In this document: in pieces, positions 46,820-57,418 of the stretch
Layout: each line of letters begins with the position of its first letter
How positions within the stretch are numbered: position 1 is the stretch's first letter
Assembly: GCA_037576215.1 (NCBI GenBank)
Contig: JBANDB010000006.1
Location: 5,270,001 to 5,334,000 of the forward strand
Direction of reading: 5' to 3'
DNA length: 64,000 nucleotides
Origin: Armillaria gallica
Taxonomy: Eukaryota > Basidiomycota > Agaricomycetes > Agaricales > Physalacriaceae
Notes under the pieces: generated by a model
Told to the model about the DNA's origin: nothing
Databases searched by the model: none
What the model saw: the letters and a program-made list of their open reading frames with translations, nothing else
Program-made: the position numbers and the translations under genes

Positions 46820-49800
46820 TACAAGGGAATAGCTTCAGCGAAACCTCCTCTAGTAAAAGAGATCACTGTAAAAATACCAAAGTCTAAATCCCTTATACAC
46901 CAAGGGGCTTCAGCGAAGACCGAGGACTTAACCGACCCTGTGCAAGAGACCCCTAACTACAGGAATGAGGGGGCCCGAACCAGGCAAGAGACACCTAAGG
47001 TGAGTATGTATGAAATTCCTGATCCAGAAGATGATACCAGTTTCATGATGAACAAGAACGCTAAGTTAATACTCCCTATAGAAACAGCAGTGACCTCGCC
47101 AACAGTAGTCGAGCCCTCATGGGTCGACGCGAAGGCTAAGGAGGCCCTGCATGAGTGGCTCAAACCATTTGGAGCTGAGTGGACGTTACAAGGGATAATA
47201 GAGGCCAAGACAGAGTCAGAGGCAAAAGTGATCTTAAAAAATTGGATTCATAAGATGCGCATGGAGGAGGTCGTTGATGAAATGATCGAAGGAATGTGAA
47301 AGGCAGAGCGCATCAATGCACTCTGGTGGCTCGAGGAGTTGCAACAACCGAAATGGTACATCAGCAGACTGAGCAGAAAGGGGAAAGATCTAGCCATCGA
47401 CATTTAAATCGAGACCCTAGAAAACATTACCAAAATCTCAACCTCTGTGTTAGTAGACAGCAGGTGCACCAGTAGCGCCATCAACCAAAGCTTCATTGAG
47501 CGGCATAATATCCTGACTCATGCAACAGCCGCGCCAATTCCAGCCTATAATGCAGATGGATCTCAGAACCAAGGAGGATCAATTATCAAATATGCCGAGA
47601 TCCGTCTCATAATCAGAGATCATGTGGAACAGATCAATCTAGCCATCATGGAACTCAGTGATAAACAAATCTTCCTCGGTCATGATTGGCTAGCCCAACA
47701 CAATCTGATCATCAATTGGAAAACTGGAGGATTAATGTTTGCACGATGCCAATGCCATAAAACTCCATTTGTACTACCCGATGCAGATCCAGACAACAAG
47801 TGGGATGAAGAACTAGAGGAAGGAGAGACCATTCTCACAATAGATTTCACACAGGCCATTCTCATATGCACTCATCACACCAATAACCTGGCTGCCACAG
47901 CCAATGCAGAAAAGAAGACCAAGACGTTTGAAGAGATGGTCCCAGAATGATGCAGGGATTTCAACGATCTATTTGACAAAGATAATTTTGATGAACTCCC
48001 TGAACCAAAGACATGGGACCATGCCATTGAACTCACTCCAAATGCGAGCATCAATCTTGATTGCAAGGTCTATCCCCTTAATCGAAATGAACAAGTGGAA
48101 CTCGACAAGTTCTTAGACAAGAACCTCTCGAGCGGACGGATACAACCCTCCAAGTCACCCATGGCTTCACCTTTCTTCTTTGTCAAGAAAAAGGATGGCA
48201 AGCTATGACTGGTACAAGACTATCGCAAGCTCAATGAGATGACAATCAAGAACTGCTACCCACTTCCTCTCATCTTGGAACTGATGGACAAACTGCAAGG
48301 TGCCAAGTACTTTTCCAAACTCGACATTTGATGGGGATACAACAATGTATGCATCAAGAGCAGTGACAAATGGAAGGCAGCATTCAGAACTAACCGAGGG
48401 TTGTTCAAACCCACAGTCATGTTCTTCAAACTTACCAACTCGCCAGCCACCTTCCAATGGATGATGAACAATATCTTCAAGAATCTCATTGCATCCGGCG
48501 CCGTTACAGTTTATCTCGATGATATCTTAATCATGTCCAAAACCAAGGAAGAGCATCGCCGCATCACACGTGAGGTTCTGAAAGTCTTACAAAAGAACAA
48601 GCTATTCCTTAAAGTGGAGAAATGCAAGTTCGAGACCTTGGAGACAGAGTACCTCAGAGTTATCATCAGCGAAGGGAGCATTCGCATGGACCCAGTCAAG
48701 ATCACAGGAATAGCAGAATAGCCCGTGCCAGCCAAGAAACAGCAGCTGCAGTCATTCTTAGGCTTTACCAATTTCTACTGATGTTTCATCAAAGGATACA
48801 GCAAGGTCGTCAAACCGATGACACAACTAACAGGGAATGATCCATGGAAGTGGGGGGAAGTGCAACAGAACACATTTGAGGAGTTGAAGAGACTATTGGC
48901 AGAAGAGGTGGTACTAGCAATACCTATGGAGGAAGGCAAATTCCGTGTCGAGGCAGATGCCAGTGAAGGAGCGATAGGCACAGTATTGTCACAGGAACAG
49001 GATGGAAAATGGTGCCCAGTCACCTTCCTATCCAAATCCCTCACAGTTACTGAACGAAATTATGAAATTTATGACAAAGAACTACTTGCAATCATGCTCG
49101 TCCTTGACGAGTGGAGGCACTACCTAATGGGAGCAGCTCAGGACTTTGAAATCTGGACAGATCATCAGAATCTCCAGTACTTCTGGAAGCCCCAGAAGCT
49201 GAACCGTCGACAAGCACATTGGGTAATAGAGTTGGCAGAGTACCACTTCTCCCTCCACCATAAACCAGGAACGGCGAACAAGAAGGCTGACCTACTTAGT
49301 CGAAGAGCAGATCACAAACAAGGCAAGGAGGACAATGATGAGGTTATAGTCCTCAAACCTGAGCACTTCCAGGCAATGGTCATGCTCACAATCGAGGAAG
49401 TCCATACCAAAATCAAGCAAGCCATGCTTGACCACCACCAATGGGACAACAACGTCTCTGCATCTCTCAACCATGATTGAGGGATGAAGATAGATGATGG
49501 ACTAATCTATTACGATAACTGTATCTATATTCCCCAAGACCATGTGTTACGAGAAGAAATCATCGCGAGATCTCATGACCACATCACGGTGGGACACCCC
49601 GGCATTGAAAAGACCAAGGAGCTTGTCTTATGAGAATACTGGTGGCCCAAGATGAAGAAGGACATCGAGGCCTACATTCGCACTTGCGAGACATGCCAAC
49701 GAACCAAGTCGAGCACTCAAGCAAAAGTAGCACCACTTCATCCCAATGCCATCCCCTCCCAACCATAGACTCACATCTCCATTGACATGGTCACTGGTTT

Positions 49801-51009
49801 ACCCATGTGCAATGGCTACGACGCTATCTTAATGATCGTCGACCACTTCTCAAAGGAAATCATACCCATAGCATGTTCCACAGAGCTGTCATCGGAAGGG
49901 TGGGCCAAGATCTTACGAGACGAAGTATACGCCAAACATGGGATGCCACAAGTCATCATCTCTGACTGAGGCACTGTGTTTGTCTCCAAGTTCATGCAAG
50001 ACCTCTACAAGCTACTCCAGATCAAGATGAATGCATCCACTGCCTACCACCCTCAGACAGATGGACAGACAGAATGAGTCAACCAGGAGGTTGAAAAATA
50101 CCTTCGAATCTTCATCAACCATCTCCAGAAAAACTGGGTAGAATGGCTCTCACTTGTGGCTTTTGCTCACAACAACCACATCCATTCAGCCATGGGAAAA
50201 AGCCCCTTCGAGGTCAATTATGGCTATAACACCAATGTCCAATCAGGAGCCAAACCCCAGGCACCTTTCCAAACCCCTGCCTCGACCACGTTCATCTCAC
50301 AAATGCAGAAAATACATGCTGAAGCCAAACGATCACTCGAGAAAGCCGCCGACCAGATGAAAGCCCAGTATGACAAGAAGAAATGACCTGCAGTCAAGTA
50401 TCAAGTAGGAGACAAGGTATGGCTCGACACGACCAACCTTAACCTCCACGACCCAAGAAGAAACTTGACGACAAACAAACAGGGCCGTTTTCAATCGTCG
50501 CAAAAAAAGGAGCATCAGCATACACACTGAAACTCCCGACGAATTGGCATATTCACCCCACCTTCAACGAATCACTCCTCACCCCATATGCACCACCTGC
50601 ATTTCCCAACCAAGAACAACCACCTCCACCACTGCCAGATCTCATCGACAGTGCCAAACACTACAAAGTCGAAAAAGTTCTTGACAGTAGAGAACGAAAG
50701 GTCAGGGGAAAAGCCAGGGAACCCTGGCGCTGGGTTACAGATTATTTTATCAAGTGGAAAGGCTACAGACCAGAATCAAACAGCTGGATACAAGAGGACA
50801 ACATGGACACCAATGAACTCATCGATGAGTATCTTGCTGAACATGTAGATGCAGTCATCAACAGACAGGCAGATTGGCAATCCTACACAGATCCAAGGAC
50901 AGGGAAGAAGGTTTGGTACAATCAGGAGGAGCTCTGGGACTTATTAGGTGGAAATGATGATCCTTTAACAGACACTGAACTGCCTTGGGAGCCAATGAGC
51001 ATACCATAA
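46820..51009 (+). pseudogene. pol: pol pseudogene of gypsy copy 1
   Basis: Recognisable protease (VDSRCTSS where the relative has VDSGCTSS), reverse transcriptase with YLDDILIMS, RNase H, integrase (H2C2 zinc and DDE regions), chromodomain and a WW-like tail (DWQSYTDPRTGKKVWYNQ). In-frame TGA codons occur near 48208, 48328, 48779, 49478, 49634, 49966, 50073 and 50385. In most cases the intact copy has CGA at that place. Confidence 0.88.
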
Positions 51010-51044
51010 CAGCAGTCGGGATGCCTGCCTTAACAAGGGGGTAA

Positions 51045-51447
51045 TGTTACGATTTATTCATTTTCTTTACCTAAGTGCCTCTTATCTTATCTTATCTTTG
51101 GCACTTATCTTATCTTATCCTTAGGATCTGTGACTCCACAGAGCCTTCACATTGCTATACAGTCACACTCGCCTGATGTGTACTTTATTCTCAGTCACTG
51201 TGTACTTGCTTATTCACTTTCTAACACGGTGTACGTATTATTAGGATCCTCACTTTAGTATATAAGTAGTGTACTCAAAGCTGTATATTCCTTAGCTTTG
51301 AGCTAACATTTATTCATACCAAACCACATTCATTCTCGTTAAGCACTGAAACATTAGTCTTGATCTCCAATCACCACGAGACTCAACAGTGACTGTATGA
51401 ATGCGATACAGCCATTGTTTACTCTTGATTGGCATTCAGGTCTTACA
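51045..51447 (+). repeat. 3' LTR of dead gypsy copy 1
   Basis: 403 bp, TGTTACG..TCTTACA, preceded by a short purine tract (AAGGGGG). It keeps the TTAGCTTTGAGCTAAC block missing from the 5' LTR. Confidence 0.9.
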
Positions 51448-51452
51448 CCTTG

Positions 51453-53226
51453 CAATAAATATATTTTCAGCCTCTTCTCTGCATGTGTGACACTTCTCTT
51501 CGGCTTGACTGCTGCCACAGCCACCTGTTTAACCAACTGCAAAGCCTTGAGGATGATGGCAAGTAAAATGGGCATAAATTTCACAGTAATGGTGTGCAAT
51601 CTATCTACTATGCACCCTCATTGACTTAATTTACATATTTTAGCCTCCTTTTTCATTCCCAACCATTATTTCTGAAGACATGTACCACTGAGCTTCACAA
51701 AGGCACAATGTCTCCCTGTTTCCACCATTACTGACACCAGGACCAAATGTCATAGTGTTTTTCAATATAAAATGAGAGCTTTTTTTCTTTGGCAGAGCAT
51801 TAATTTTCCCTATCTCTTCAAACTGAGACACAGCACTCAGTTTTTAAATATCTTTGATTTCTCTTGATGGCACACTGTGGCCATGGTGGCTGTGGTCATG
51901 GAAGTTGTGAAGGGGGTTGTGGTTGTGGTTGTGGTCACAGTCACAGAGGTGGGGTATCCACTGACATTGCCTCCCAGATACACCAGATGATCGTACAGTG
52001 CATTCTGGAGGGGCATTGGAGTTCACTTTTTTGTGTACCTGGTATGTCATATTTAATTTCCATCCAAGTATAGCAAGCTTATGGAATAATAGATTATCAG
52101 CAAGGAACTCTGACTGGACTACCTTCTGCTGAACGGTGTACTGATGAGTCTCCACCACCATCTAGTCGCCGTCACAGACATCAACATGCACCAAGTCCTT
52201 TGCACTCTGATGTTGACAACCCCTTTATTGAACAAACCCCATCAAATCCTCAATCCTGCCATGCCATGCCATTCAGTTTTCTGCTGGTGAAGAGGTATTT
52301 AATTTTGATACTTCACTGTTGTGCTGCACCACATTCATGTGTGCATCAAATTTTGGCTTTCACCTTGATACAGCAACTAGATGCTATGCTACAACTACTT
52401 TCACTCGCTGCTCCTCCAGTCACACTTTCCTACTGTTCAAAAACAGAATTCCTGTGGAATCTGCCCGAGCAACTGCCCATCTGCTTCGTGTCCACCGAGC
52501 AATGCATCATCCACCTGGCCATATGCTATTCACCACAAACTGCCTCATTTTATAGGAATTTGACTAGCCTAGGCTCCAGGAGCTGACAGCTATTAACCTG
52601 AAGTGCCCACACCAGCAGATGGCAGAAGGATCATCCTTGAAGAGCAGACAAATTGACTGACAGTGGATAGCCATATATGGCTATTCTCAAACCAGACCAA
52701 ATGAGGAAGATGTTGCAGAGTGCACTCAATGATGCTGGAGTAGCTCATGCAGTGGATTTCAGCACAACAGCTCATGTCAAATATCAGCTTTTGAGGATAC
52801 ATTCAGAGCTATTGGAGTAGGCAGGTGTGGAAGCAGAGAGCTGGACTTGGATCCGCTACTATATAAGCATGCATAATGTACTTAGAAAATCAGTTAATCT
52901 CACTTGCTCATAGCACACTAAAGGAATAAATTCCGCTACTCTCCTAAGCATATCTAGCCACCTCTGAGCCTAGCATTGCGAGCAGATTGCAAGGAATTCT
53001 CTTTTTTCTCTCTCTCTTCACACAATCACTCTCAGTTCAGCATCCTAAGCAGACGCTTGGACTACTTCTTTCCATCATATCTGCAGATGGAGCAGATTCT
53101 ATCAGATCCCTTCAGAGTGGGTGATAACCCTCCTTGCATATACAAAAGATCTTGCAGAAGCAGATGCAACTTTCTCTTACCAGAGAGTTTGCTAGTCTTA
53201 CACTGTCACCTTCAAGTCTAGGTATG
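51453..53226. other. CpG-poor DNA with short coding remnants
   Basis: Host DNA of gypsy copy 1, possibly the 5' part of the hAT element. A 69-codon frame at 51864-52073 is rich in Cys, His and Gly (MAHCGHGGCGHGSCEGG). Near 52672 a second trace reads KPDQMRKMLQSALNDAGVAH. Neither could be placed in a known family. Confidence 0.4.
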
Positions 53227-53244
53227 TGCACCATATCCATATCA

Positions 53245-53950
53245 TGATGGCTACCACAGAGATCACACAACATTCACCAGACTCCACAGAGTCACTGTGG
53301 GCACCATCAGGCAAGGCAACAGCAGCAACAAAAGAAAAAAACCAAGCAGACAGCTGACATCTACCCTTTCTTTGAAGAGTACAAGGATCACATGTATTGT
53401 ATTCTTTGCAAGTATGTCACTGTTACAGTATCTCTTATATTGACCTATCTTAGACACCATACTTAGGTCAGAAAACCATGGAACATGGTCAACCTTGTAT
53501 GCTTGTGATAAGTCAACAGGCAACTGACTGTACTGACAACATGTTGCCTTATGGGTCAAAGCATGTGATCAGATGGGTGTTGAAATAATCGCCCCTGCTG
53601 CTTTGGATGCCATCAATGAATATCGTGCATCAAAGGGGCAGTCTGGACAGTGAAAATCTGTGCTCATGAATCTCTATGCTGCACCATTTTCTCTAGAAGC
53701 ATTTATCAATGTGTTGATTGCCTTCATTGCTGCAACCAATCAGGTGGGTTATATATTATTTTTGTATGTTTGTTCTTGCACTAATTATTTATAGTCAATC
53801 AACATTATTGAATCTCCTGAACTGCATCGCATTTTTCTGATGCTTCGAGAGGAACTGACTGACAATGATATACCTCACCAAACTCAACTACAAGAGTGTG
53901 TCATGGAGACATGGCAGGAGCATCTCCAGCAGCTCTCAAAAGATATGTCA
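53245..53950 (+). pseudogene. hAT transposase gene, 5' part, decayed
   Basis: Contains a BED-finger-like segment (YPFFEEYKDHMYCILCK), then GVEIIAPAALDAINEYRASK, a TGA stop, and AAPFSLEAFINVLIAFIAAT and PELHRIFLMLREELTDNDIP. A run of eight A near 53333 shifts frame. The transposase continues at 63135 after the inserted retrotransposon with FTCDLWTNSNLVPFMAV, characteristic of fungal hAT transposases. Decay by CpG loss (CGA to TGA) is evident. Confidence 0.65.
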
Positions 53951-54018
53951 GTATGTGCTGTAGTTTAAACTTTCTTTGTCTATCATCCTCAATGTTACGA
54001 TTTATTCATTTTTTCCTA

Positions 54019-54053
54019 CATCTTATCTTATCTCGGGGAGATAAGATAAGATG
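54019..54053. promoter_or_regulatory. GATA-site palindrome in LTR U3
   Basis: CATCTTATCTTATCTC, a GGG spacer, then its exact reverse complement, giving several AGATAAG sites on each strand. The 3' LTR has the same structure at 62670-62704 with an AGG spacer. AGATAA is the core bound by fungal GATA-family zinc-finger factors (nitrogen or siderophore control). Function is inferred. Confidence 0.6.
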
Positions 54054-54267
54054 ACTCACCACTTGCCTTAGATCCGCGACTCCCGGGGAGTCTTCATAAA
54101 TCTTCACATCGCTAACACGTCACACTCGGTCGACGTGTACGCGACACGTACTCAATATGACTTAACACGTCTTGAGCACGTCTTATTCTCGGCTATCGTG
54201 TATTTGGCTTATTCACTTTCTAACACGGTAGCCTCATCTTAGTACCTTTTACGAACCTTGACTTTAG

Positions 54268-54275
54268 TATATAAG
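54268..54275 (+). promoter_or_regulatory. LTR TATA box
   Basis: TATATAAG about 33 bp upstream of CCCTAGCTTTGAG, the likely 5' end of the retroelement RNA. The same TATATAAGTAG occurs in gypsy copy 1 and in the solo LTR at 63600. Confidence 0.65.
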
Positions 54276-54470
54276 TAGCTTACTCAAAGCCTGTATTTCC
54301 CTAGCTTTGAGCTAAAGTTTATTCATACCAAATACTCTCCACTTCCCCACTACGCGGCGAGCTCCTAAAGTAAGTCTTGAGCACCAATCATCCACAAGGG
54401 CTAGACGGTGACTGTACGAACGCGATACAGCTGATCTATTCACCTTTTGGTTGGGGTTCGGGTCTAACAA

Positions 54471-54482
54471 TTAGCTCAAAGC
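54471..54482 (+). other. Primer-binding site, self-priming type
   Basis: TTAGCTCAAAGC two bases after the 5' LTR is the exact complement of GCTTTGAGCTAA at 54304-54315. It does not look like a tRNA 3' end. Tf1/sushi chromoviruses prime reverse transcription with the folded 5' end of their own RNA, and this arrangement matches. Confidence 0.7.
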
Positions 54483-54511
54483 TTCTTTACTGATTCTGCC
54501 TCAGAACCCTC

Positions 54512-55459
54512 ATGGAGAACGACGACGCTCAGATTATAGCAATCGCACTAGGAATACCAAGCGCCACTCTCGTTTCCATCGCCCTCATTCTTGCAGTCAG
54601 GTTCCGCTATAGGACAAGACAACTACAGCTCCAACGACAAGAAGAGGCGCACCGTACCTCCCCCTCAGTCATCACCGATAATACCAATGGCATCCCGCTC
54701 GAGCAGCAGCCACCCCGACTCTTCGCACCCATACCACGCCGACCGATCCCAATCCACCAGTTCCCTGGACAGCGAGTCAACGAGGAGGCGGTCGACATTT
54801 CTGAGTCGACTACTACCGCGGACCCGGAGGGAAGCTCTATTACCCCTCCCAGAAGGAGACCGGCTGAGGTCGACATCACCTCCGAACATCCCGCTGCCTA
54901 CTATGCCTCACTTGTCCCTCGAACTCCCCCAACCGGCGGACACCCCCAAGCCAATCACGGAAGAAGGAGATACAACGTGGGCCGCAACACCCGACCCGTC
55001 GCGACCACCAATACTCCAGCACCCGCAACCAATGTCGTTACCAGCGAGTTCTGGGATAATCTCGACATCCCCTACAGCGCCTATTTCCCCGCAACCACCC
55101 GTGACACGCCTATCCAGACCAGCCAGTCGCCACTCGAGCCTGTACAGATCAGTGAACCCGTCGCCGGCCCCTCAAACCCCAGGCGCAGTGGCTGGCGAGC
55201 ACAGCCTCGAAGGTCCCCGCTTCGACCCCCTCGAGCAAGTGCTTGGGAGCAGCTCCAGCAGCGATTCAGGGAGCGACCACAGCCACCGCCCGAGCTCACG
55301 CGTCCACCAGAGGAGCTCAGTGGATCGACCATCGTCGGTCACCCGACACGCCCCTCGACCCCTTACCCAAGGCTCACAGTCGACGCAATCCCTGAGTCGA
55401 CCTCCGAGCAGACGCGCGAGCAGTCGCCCTACTACCCCAGCGATGATGACACTAACTGA
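54512..55459 (+). CDS. ORF0: predicted single-span membrane protein overlapping gag
   Basis: A 315-codon frame starting 43 bp after the LTR. Residues about 8-28 (IIAIALGIPSATLVSIALIL) form a hydrophobic helix followed by a basic stretch (RFRYRTRQ), so a membrane anchor with the remainder in the cytosol is likely. The remainder is proline- and arginine-rich. It overlaps gag by 773 bp in a different frame and ends TGA just after the ATGATGACACTAAC of gag. The dead copy keeps matching segments in the same frame (FWDN..IPYSAYFP; EP(I/V)AGPS), so the frame is probably real. No known domain recognised; it is not a usual gypsy gene. Confidence 0.6.
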   Translation: MENDDAQIIAIALGIPSATLVSIALILAVRFRYRTRQLQLQRQEEAHRTSPSVITDNTNGIPLEQQPPRLFAPIPRRPIPIHQFPGQRVNEEAVDISESTTTADPEGSSITPPRRRPAEVDITSEHPAAYYASLVPRTPPTGGHPQANHGRRRYNVGRNTRPVATTNTPAPATNVVTSEFWDNLDIPYSAYFPATTRDTPIQTSQSPLEPVQISEPVAGPSNPRRSGWRAQPRRSPLRPPRASAWEQLQQRFRERPQPPPELTRPPEELSGSTIVGHPTRPSTPYPRLTVDAIPESTSEQTREQSPYYPSDDDTN

Positions 55460-56912
55460 TGCCATCAACTTCTACAATCAAACAGACGATGACCCCACAG
55501 TCCCTACTCCCGCTATATTAAGGCAAGCGACCTTTTTGAACATTTATAACTATTTCGCTTTCGAGTTACCATTTTCCCGAATCTGGGGGGAAACCCCAGC
55601 CGGGAATGATTATTTTATGAAGAAGAACCGAGGACTACTGGCAGACGAGATCCTGCAGTATGAGGCGGAGCGGAATGCTCGCGCCTTATGGAATAGTGTC
55701 CACCCAGACGCCACGATCGAGGAATGGCCCAATTATGAAGAAGCCGCATTGGAAATCGAGATCCAGGAACCCATGCCAGATGAGCCCCCAGTAGCGCCTC
55801 CCCGAGTCACTAACACCTTTGCCTATGCCACAAGAATGGTGGTACCAGGGACGTACACGCCCGGGTACCTACCATTCGCCGGGGCTAACGGAGCTGGTGG
55901 AGGCGGTGGAGGCGGCGGGCAACCCGCACAGCCACCTCCCGCACCACCAGTACGGGTAATGCTCCCGCGATTCCCAGCACCGCCAAACATGCCGGACCCG
56001 CCCATACCTTGGGAATTGCAAGCTGGAGCGATAGCCCCCTACGACGACTTCAAGCCAAAAATCCTAAGAGAAGTCGACGATTTCTCAGGGGACTCAGACG
56101 ACATCGCTCGCTTCTTCCTGAAGTGCGAGCTGCACTTCGAAGTCTTTAACCGGCACTTCCGCCAACACCCACACCGAGTCGTCTTCTGTGTTTCCCGACT
56201 CGCAGGAGAGGCCGAAAGGTGGTGGCAGCTATGCGCCAAAGTCATAGGAAAGACAGCAGAAGGCGAGCAAAAGTATCCAACCTACGATGAGTTCCAGACG
56301 GAACTCAACGACAGGTTTTGGAAGGATGCTGACTCGCAGATCAAGTACGCGCAGTGGGAAAGGCTGAAGCAGTCGGAGCACAAAGACGGCGACAGGTTCT
56401 TCCAGCTATTCGAAGAGCTAGCCTACTTTGCCGGGGTACAAAACAATGATCAGGTAATGCTCCACCAGATCAAGAAGGCCGCCCGTCAATCAAGCAAGAA
56501 CACGATATACTCATCAGACGGTGATGTGCCGGTTGACTACCCTGCATGGAAAGCTCGACTCCTCCGGATAGATCTCAATTGGCGCCTCAAACAGGCAGAA
56601 GGAACGACAGGACTGCCACGACCACAGTTTCAGAAGACGACCGCGCCTGTACAGGGCGGTCAAACCAGGGCCCCCGCACCGACAACTAGAACGGTGACGG
56701 GGACAACTTACGGAGGGCGTGGACAACCGATGAATATCGACGTTGCCACGGCGGACACGGTATGTTTCGGATGTGGCAAGAAAGGCCACTTCAGGCGAGA
56801 CTGCCCTACCGCGCCCAGAACCCGAGCTGAGTCTTTGCGACGCGCAAATACTTACTGGGACAGAAAGGAGGGCCTCTCAACAATTGAAGAAGTAAAAGAA
56901 GGCGCCGTCTAG
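54687..56912 (+). CDS. gag: Gag polyprotein of gypsy copy 2
   Basis: 741 codons from ATG 54687 (MASRSSSSHPDSSHPY). The frame is open further upstream but lacks an ATG. It begins with about 250 serine/proline/arginine-rich residues. From MMTLTDAINFYNQ (55443) a globular capsid-like region follows, interrupted by a glycine/proline-rich linker around residues 398-420. A CCHC zinc knuckle CFGCGKKGHFRRDC lies at about residues 693-706. It should form the particle and bind the RNA. The first 257 codons share DNA with ORF0. An alternative start at the 55443/55446 ATG would overlap the ORF0 stop and suggest reinitiation. The stop is TAG 56910-56912. Confidence 0.85.
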   Translation: MASRSSSSHPDSSHPYHADRSQSTSSLDSESTRRRSTFLSRLLPRTRREALLPLPEGDRLRSTSPPNIPLPTMPHLSLELPQPADTPKPITEEGDTTWAATPDPSRPPILQHPQPMSLPASSGIISTSPTAPISPQPPVTRLSRPASRHSSLYRSVNPSPAPQTPGAVAGEHSLEGPRFDPLEQVLGSSSSSDSGSDHSHRPSSRVHQRSSVDRPSSVTRHAPRPLTQGSQSTQSLSRPPSRRASSRPTTPAMMTLTDAINFYNQTDDDPTVPTPAILRQATFLNIYNYFAFELPFSRIWGETPAGNDYFMKKNRGLLADEILQYEAERNARALWNSVHPDATIEEWPNYEEAALEIEIQEPMPDEPPVAPPRVTNTFAYATRMVVPGTYTPGYLPFAGANGAGGGGGGGGQPAQPPPAPPVRVMLPRFPAPPNMPDPPIPWELQAGAIAPYDDFKPKILREVDDFSGDSDDIARFFLKCELHFEVFNRHFRQHPHRVVFCVSRLAGEAERWWQLCAKVIGKTAEGEQKYPTYDEFQTELNDRFWKDADSQIKYAQWERLKQSEHKDGDRFFQLFEELAYFAGVQNNDQVMLHQIKKAARQSSKNTIYSSDGDVPVDYPAWKARLLRIDLNWRLKQAEGTTGLPRPQFQKTTAPVQGGQTRAPAPTTRTVTGTTYGGRGQPMNIDVATADTVCFGCGKKGHFRRDCPTAPRTRAESLRRANTYWDRKEGLSTIEEVKEGAV

Positions 56913-57418
56913 ATAACGATTCAATCTATTCGGCGACCCAGGACTTGGTTTCGGCTGGTGCGCCATTTTCATCTCACTCATGTACTTATATATCGCCTGT
57001 AGTAACAACCGCGCATTCGAATATACCCGCGACTTCGCAACCAGACCAGAAACCAAGCAAGAATCAACCTACGCCTAACGAAGCGACCCCACTTTCGCCT
57101 AACGAAGCGACCATCGCGATGGTTGGACCATCGACGATACTAGGAACGAACGCGATAGTCGCAGAGCTATCGGTTCGACGCCCGGCGAGTAATCTATTGC
57201 AGACGAAAGCTCGAGGCGATAAGTCACCCACCATAGTGACACCCATCATAACGGCGAAGCACCAGTCGAGGCCTTCCCTAGGGGAGTTTCAAGCCGCAGT
57301 GACGAATGTTCGACCGGATGGGGCAGGAGAGCAGACAGCTACGTTCCCGCGTAAACGTCCTCTGCCTGAAATTGCAGCTCTACGGAGTCCCTGCCGCGCA
57401 GGGAGTTTCGAGGAATAG
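56913..57418 (+). other. Conserved linker frame between gag and pol
   Basis: A frame in the -1 register relative to gag is open from within the last codons of gag to TAG at 57418. It includes SATQDLVSAGAPF, TTAHSNIPATSQP, RRPASNLLQTKA and KSPTIVTPIIT. The dead copy has the same frame (46486-46743: STAHSNIP; LASNLLQAKA; KSPTIVTPIIT). Pol then lies in a further -1 register. It may be translated by frameshifting or belong to a spliced leader; alternatively it could be removed as an intron. No known domain. Confidence 0.5.

Larger units (their letters stand above)
43580..51447 (+). mobile_element. Dead chromodomain Ty3/gypsy retrotransposon (copy 1)
   Basis: LTRs 43580-43934 (355 bp) and 51045-51447 (403 bp), each beginning TGTTACG and ending TTACA, are flanked by CCTTG on both sides (43575-43579, 51448-51452), the 5-bp duplication typical of gypsy integration. 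Inside are broken versions of ORF0, gag, a linker frame and pol matching the intact element at 53993-63120. Many stops are TGA where the intact relative has CGA. The left LTR has lost two blocks of about 24 bp kept in the right LTR, and the primer site has one changed base, so it cannot be active. Confidence 0.92.
53993..54469 (+). repeat. 5' LTR of gypsy copy 2
   Basis: Holds a 16-bp inverted repeat of GATAAG sites in U3 (54019-54053), TATATAAG at 54268 and the GCTTTGAGCTAA motif at 54304-54315, probably at the transcript start. Confidence 0.95.
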
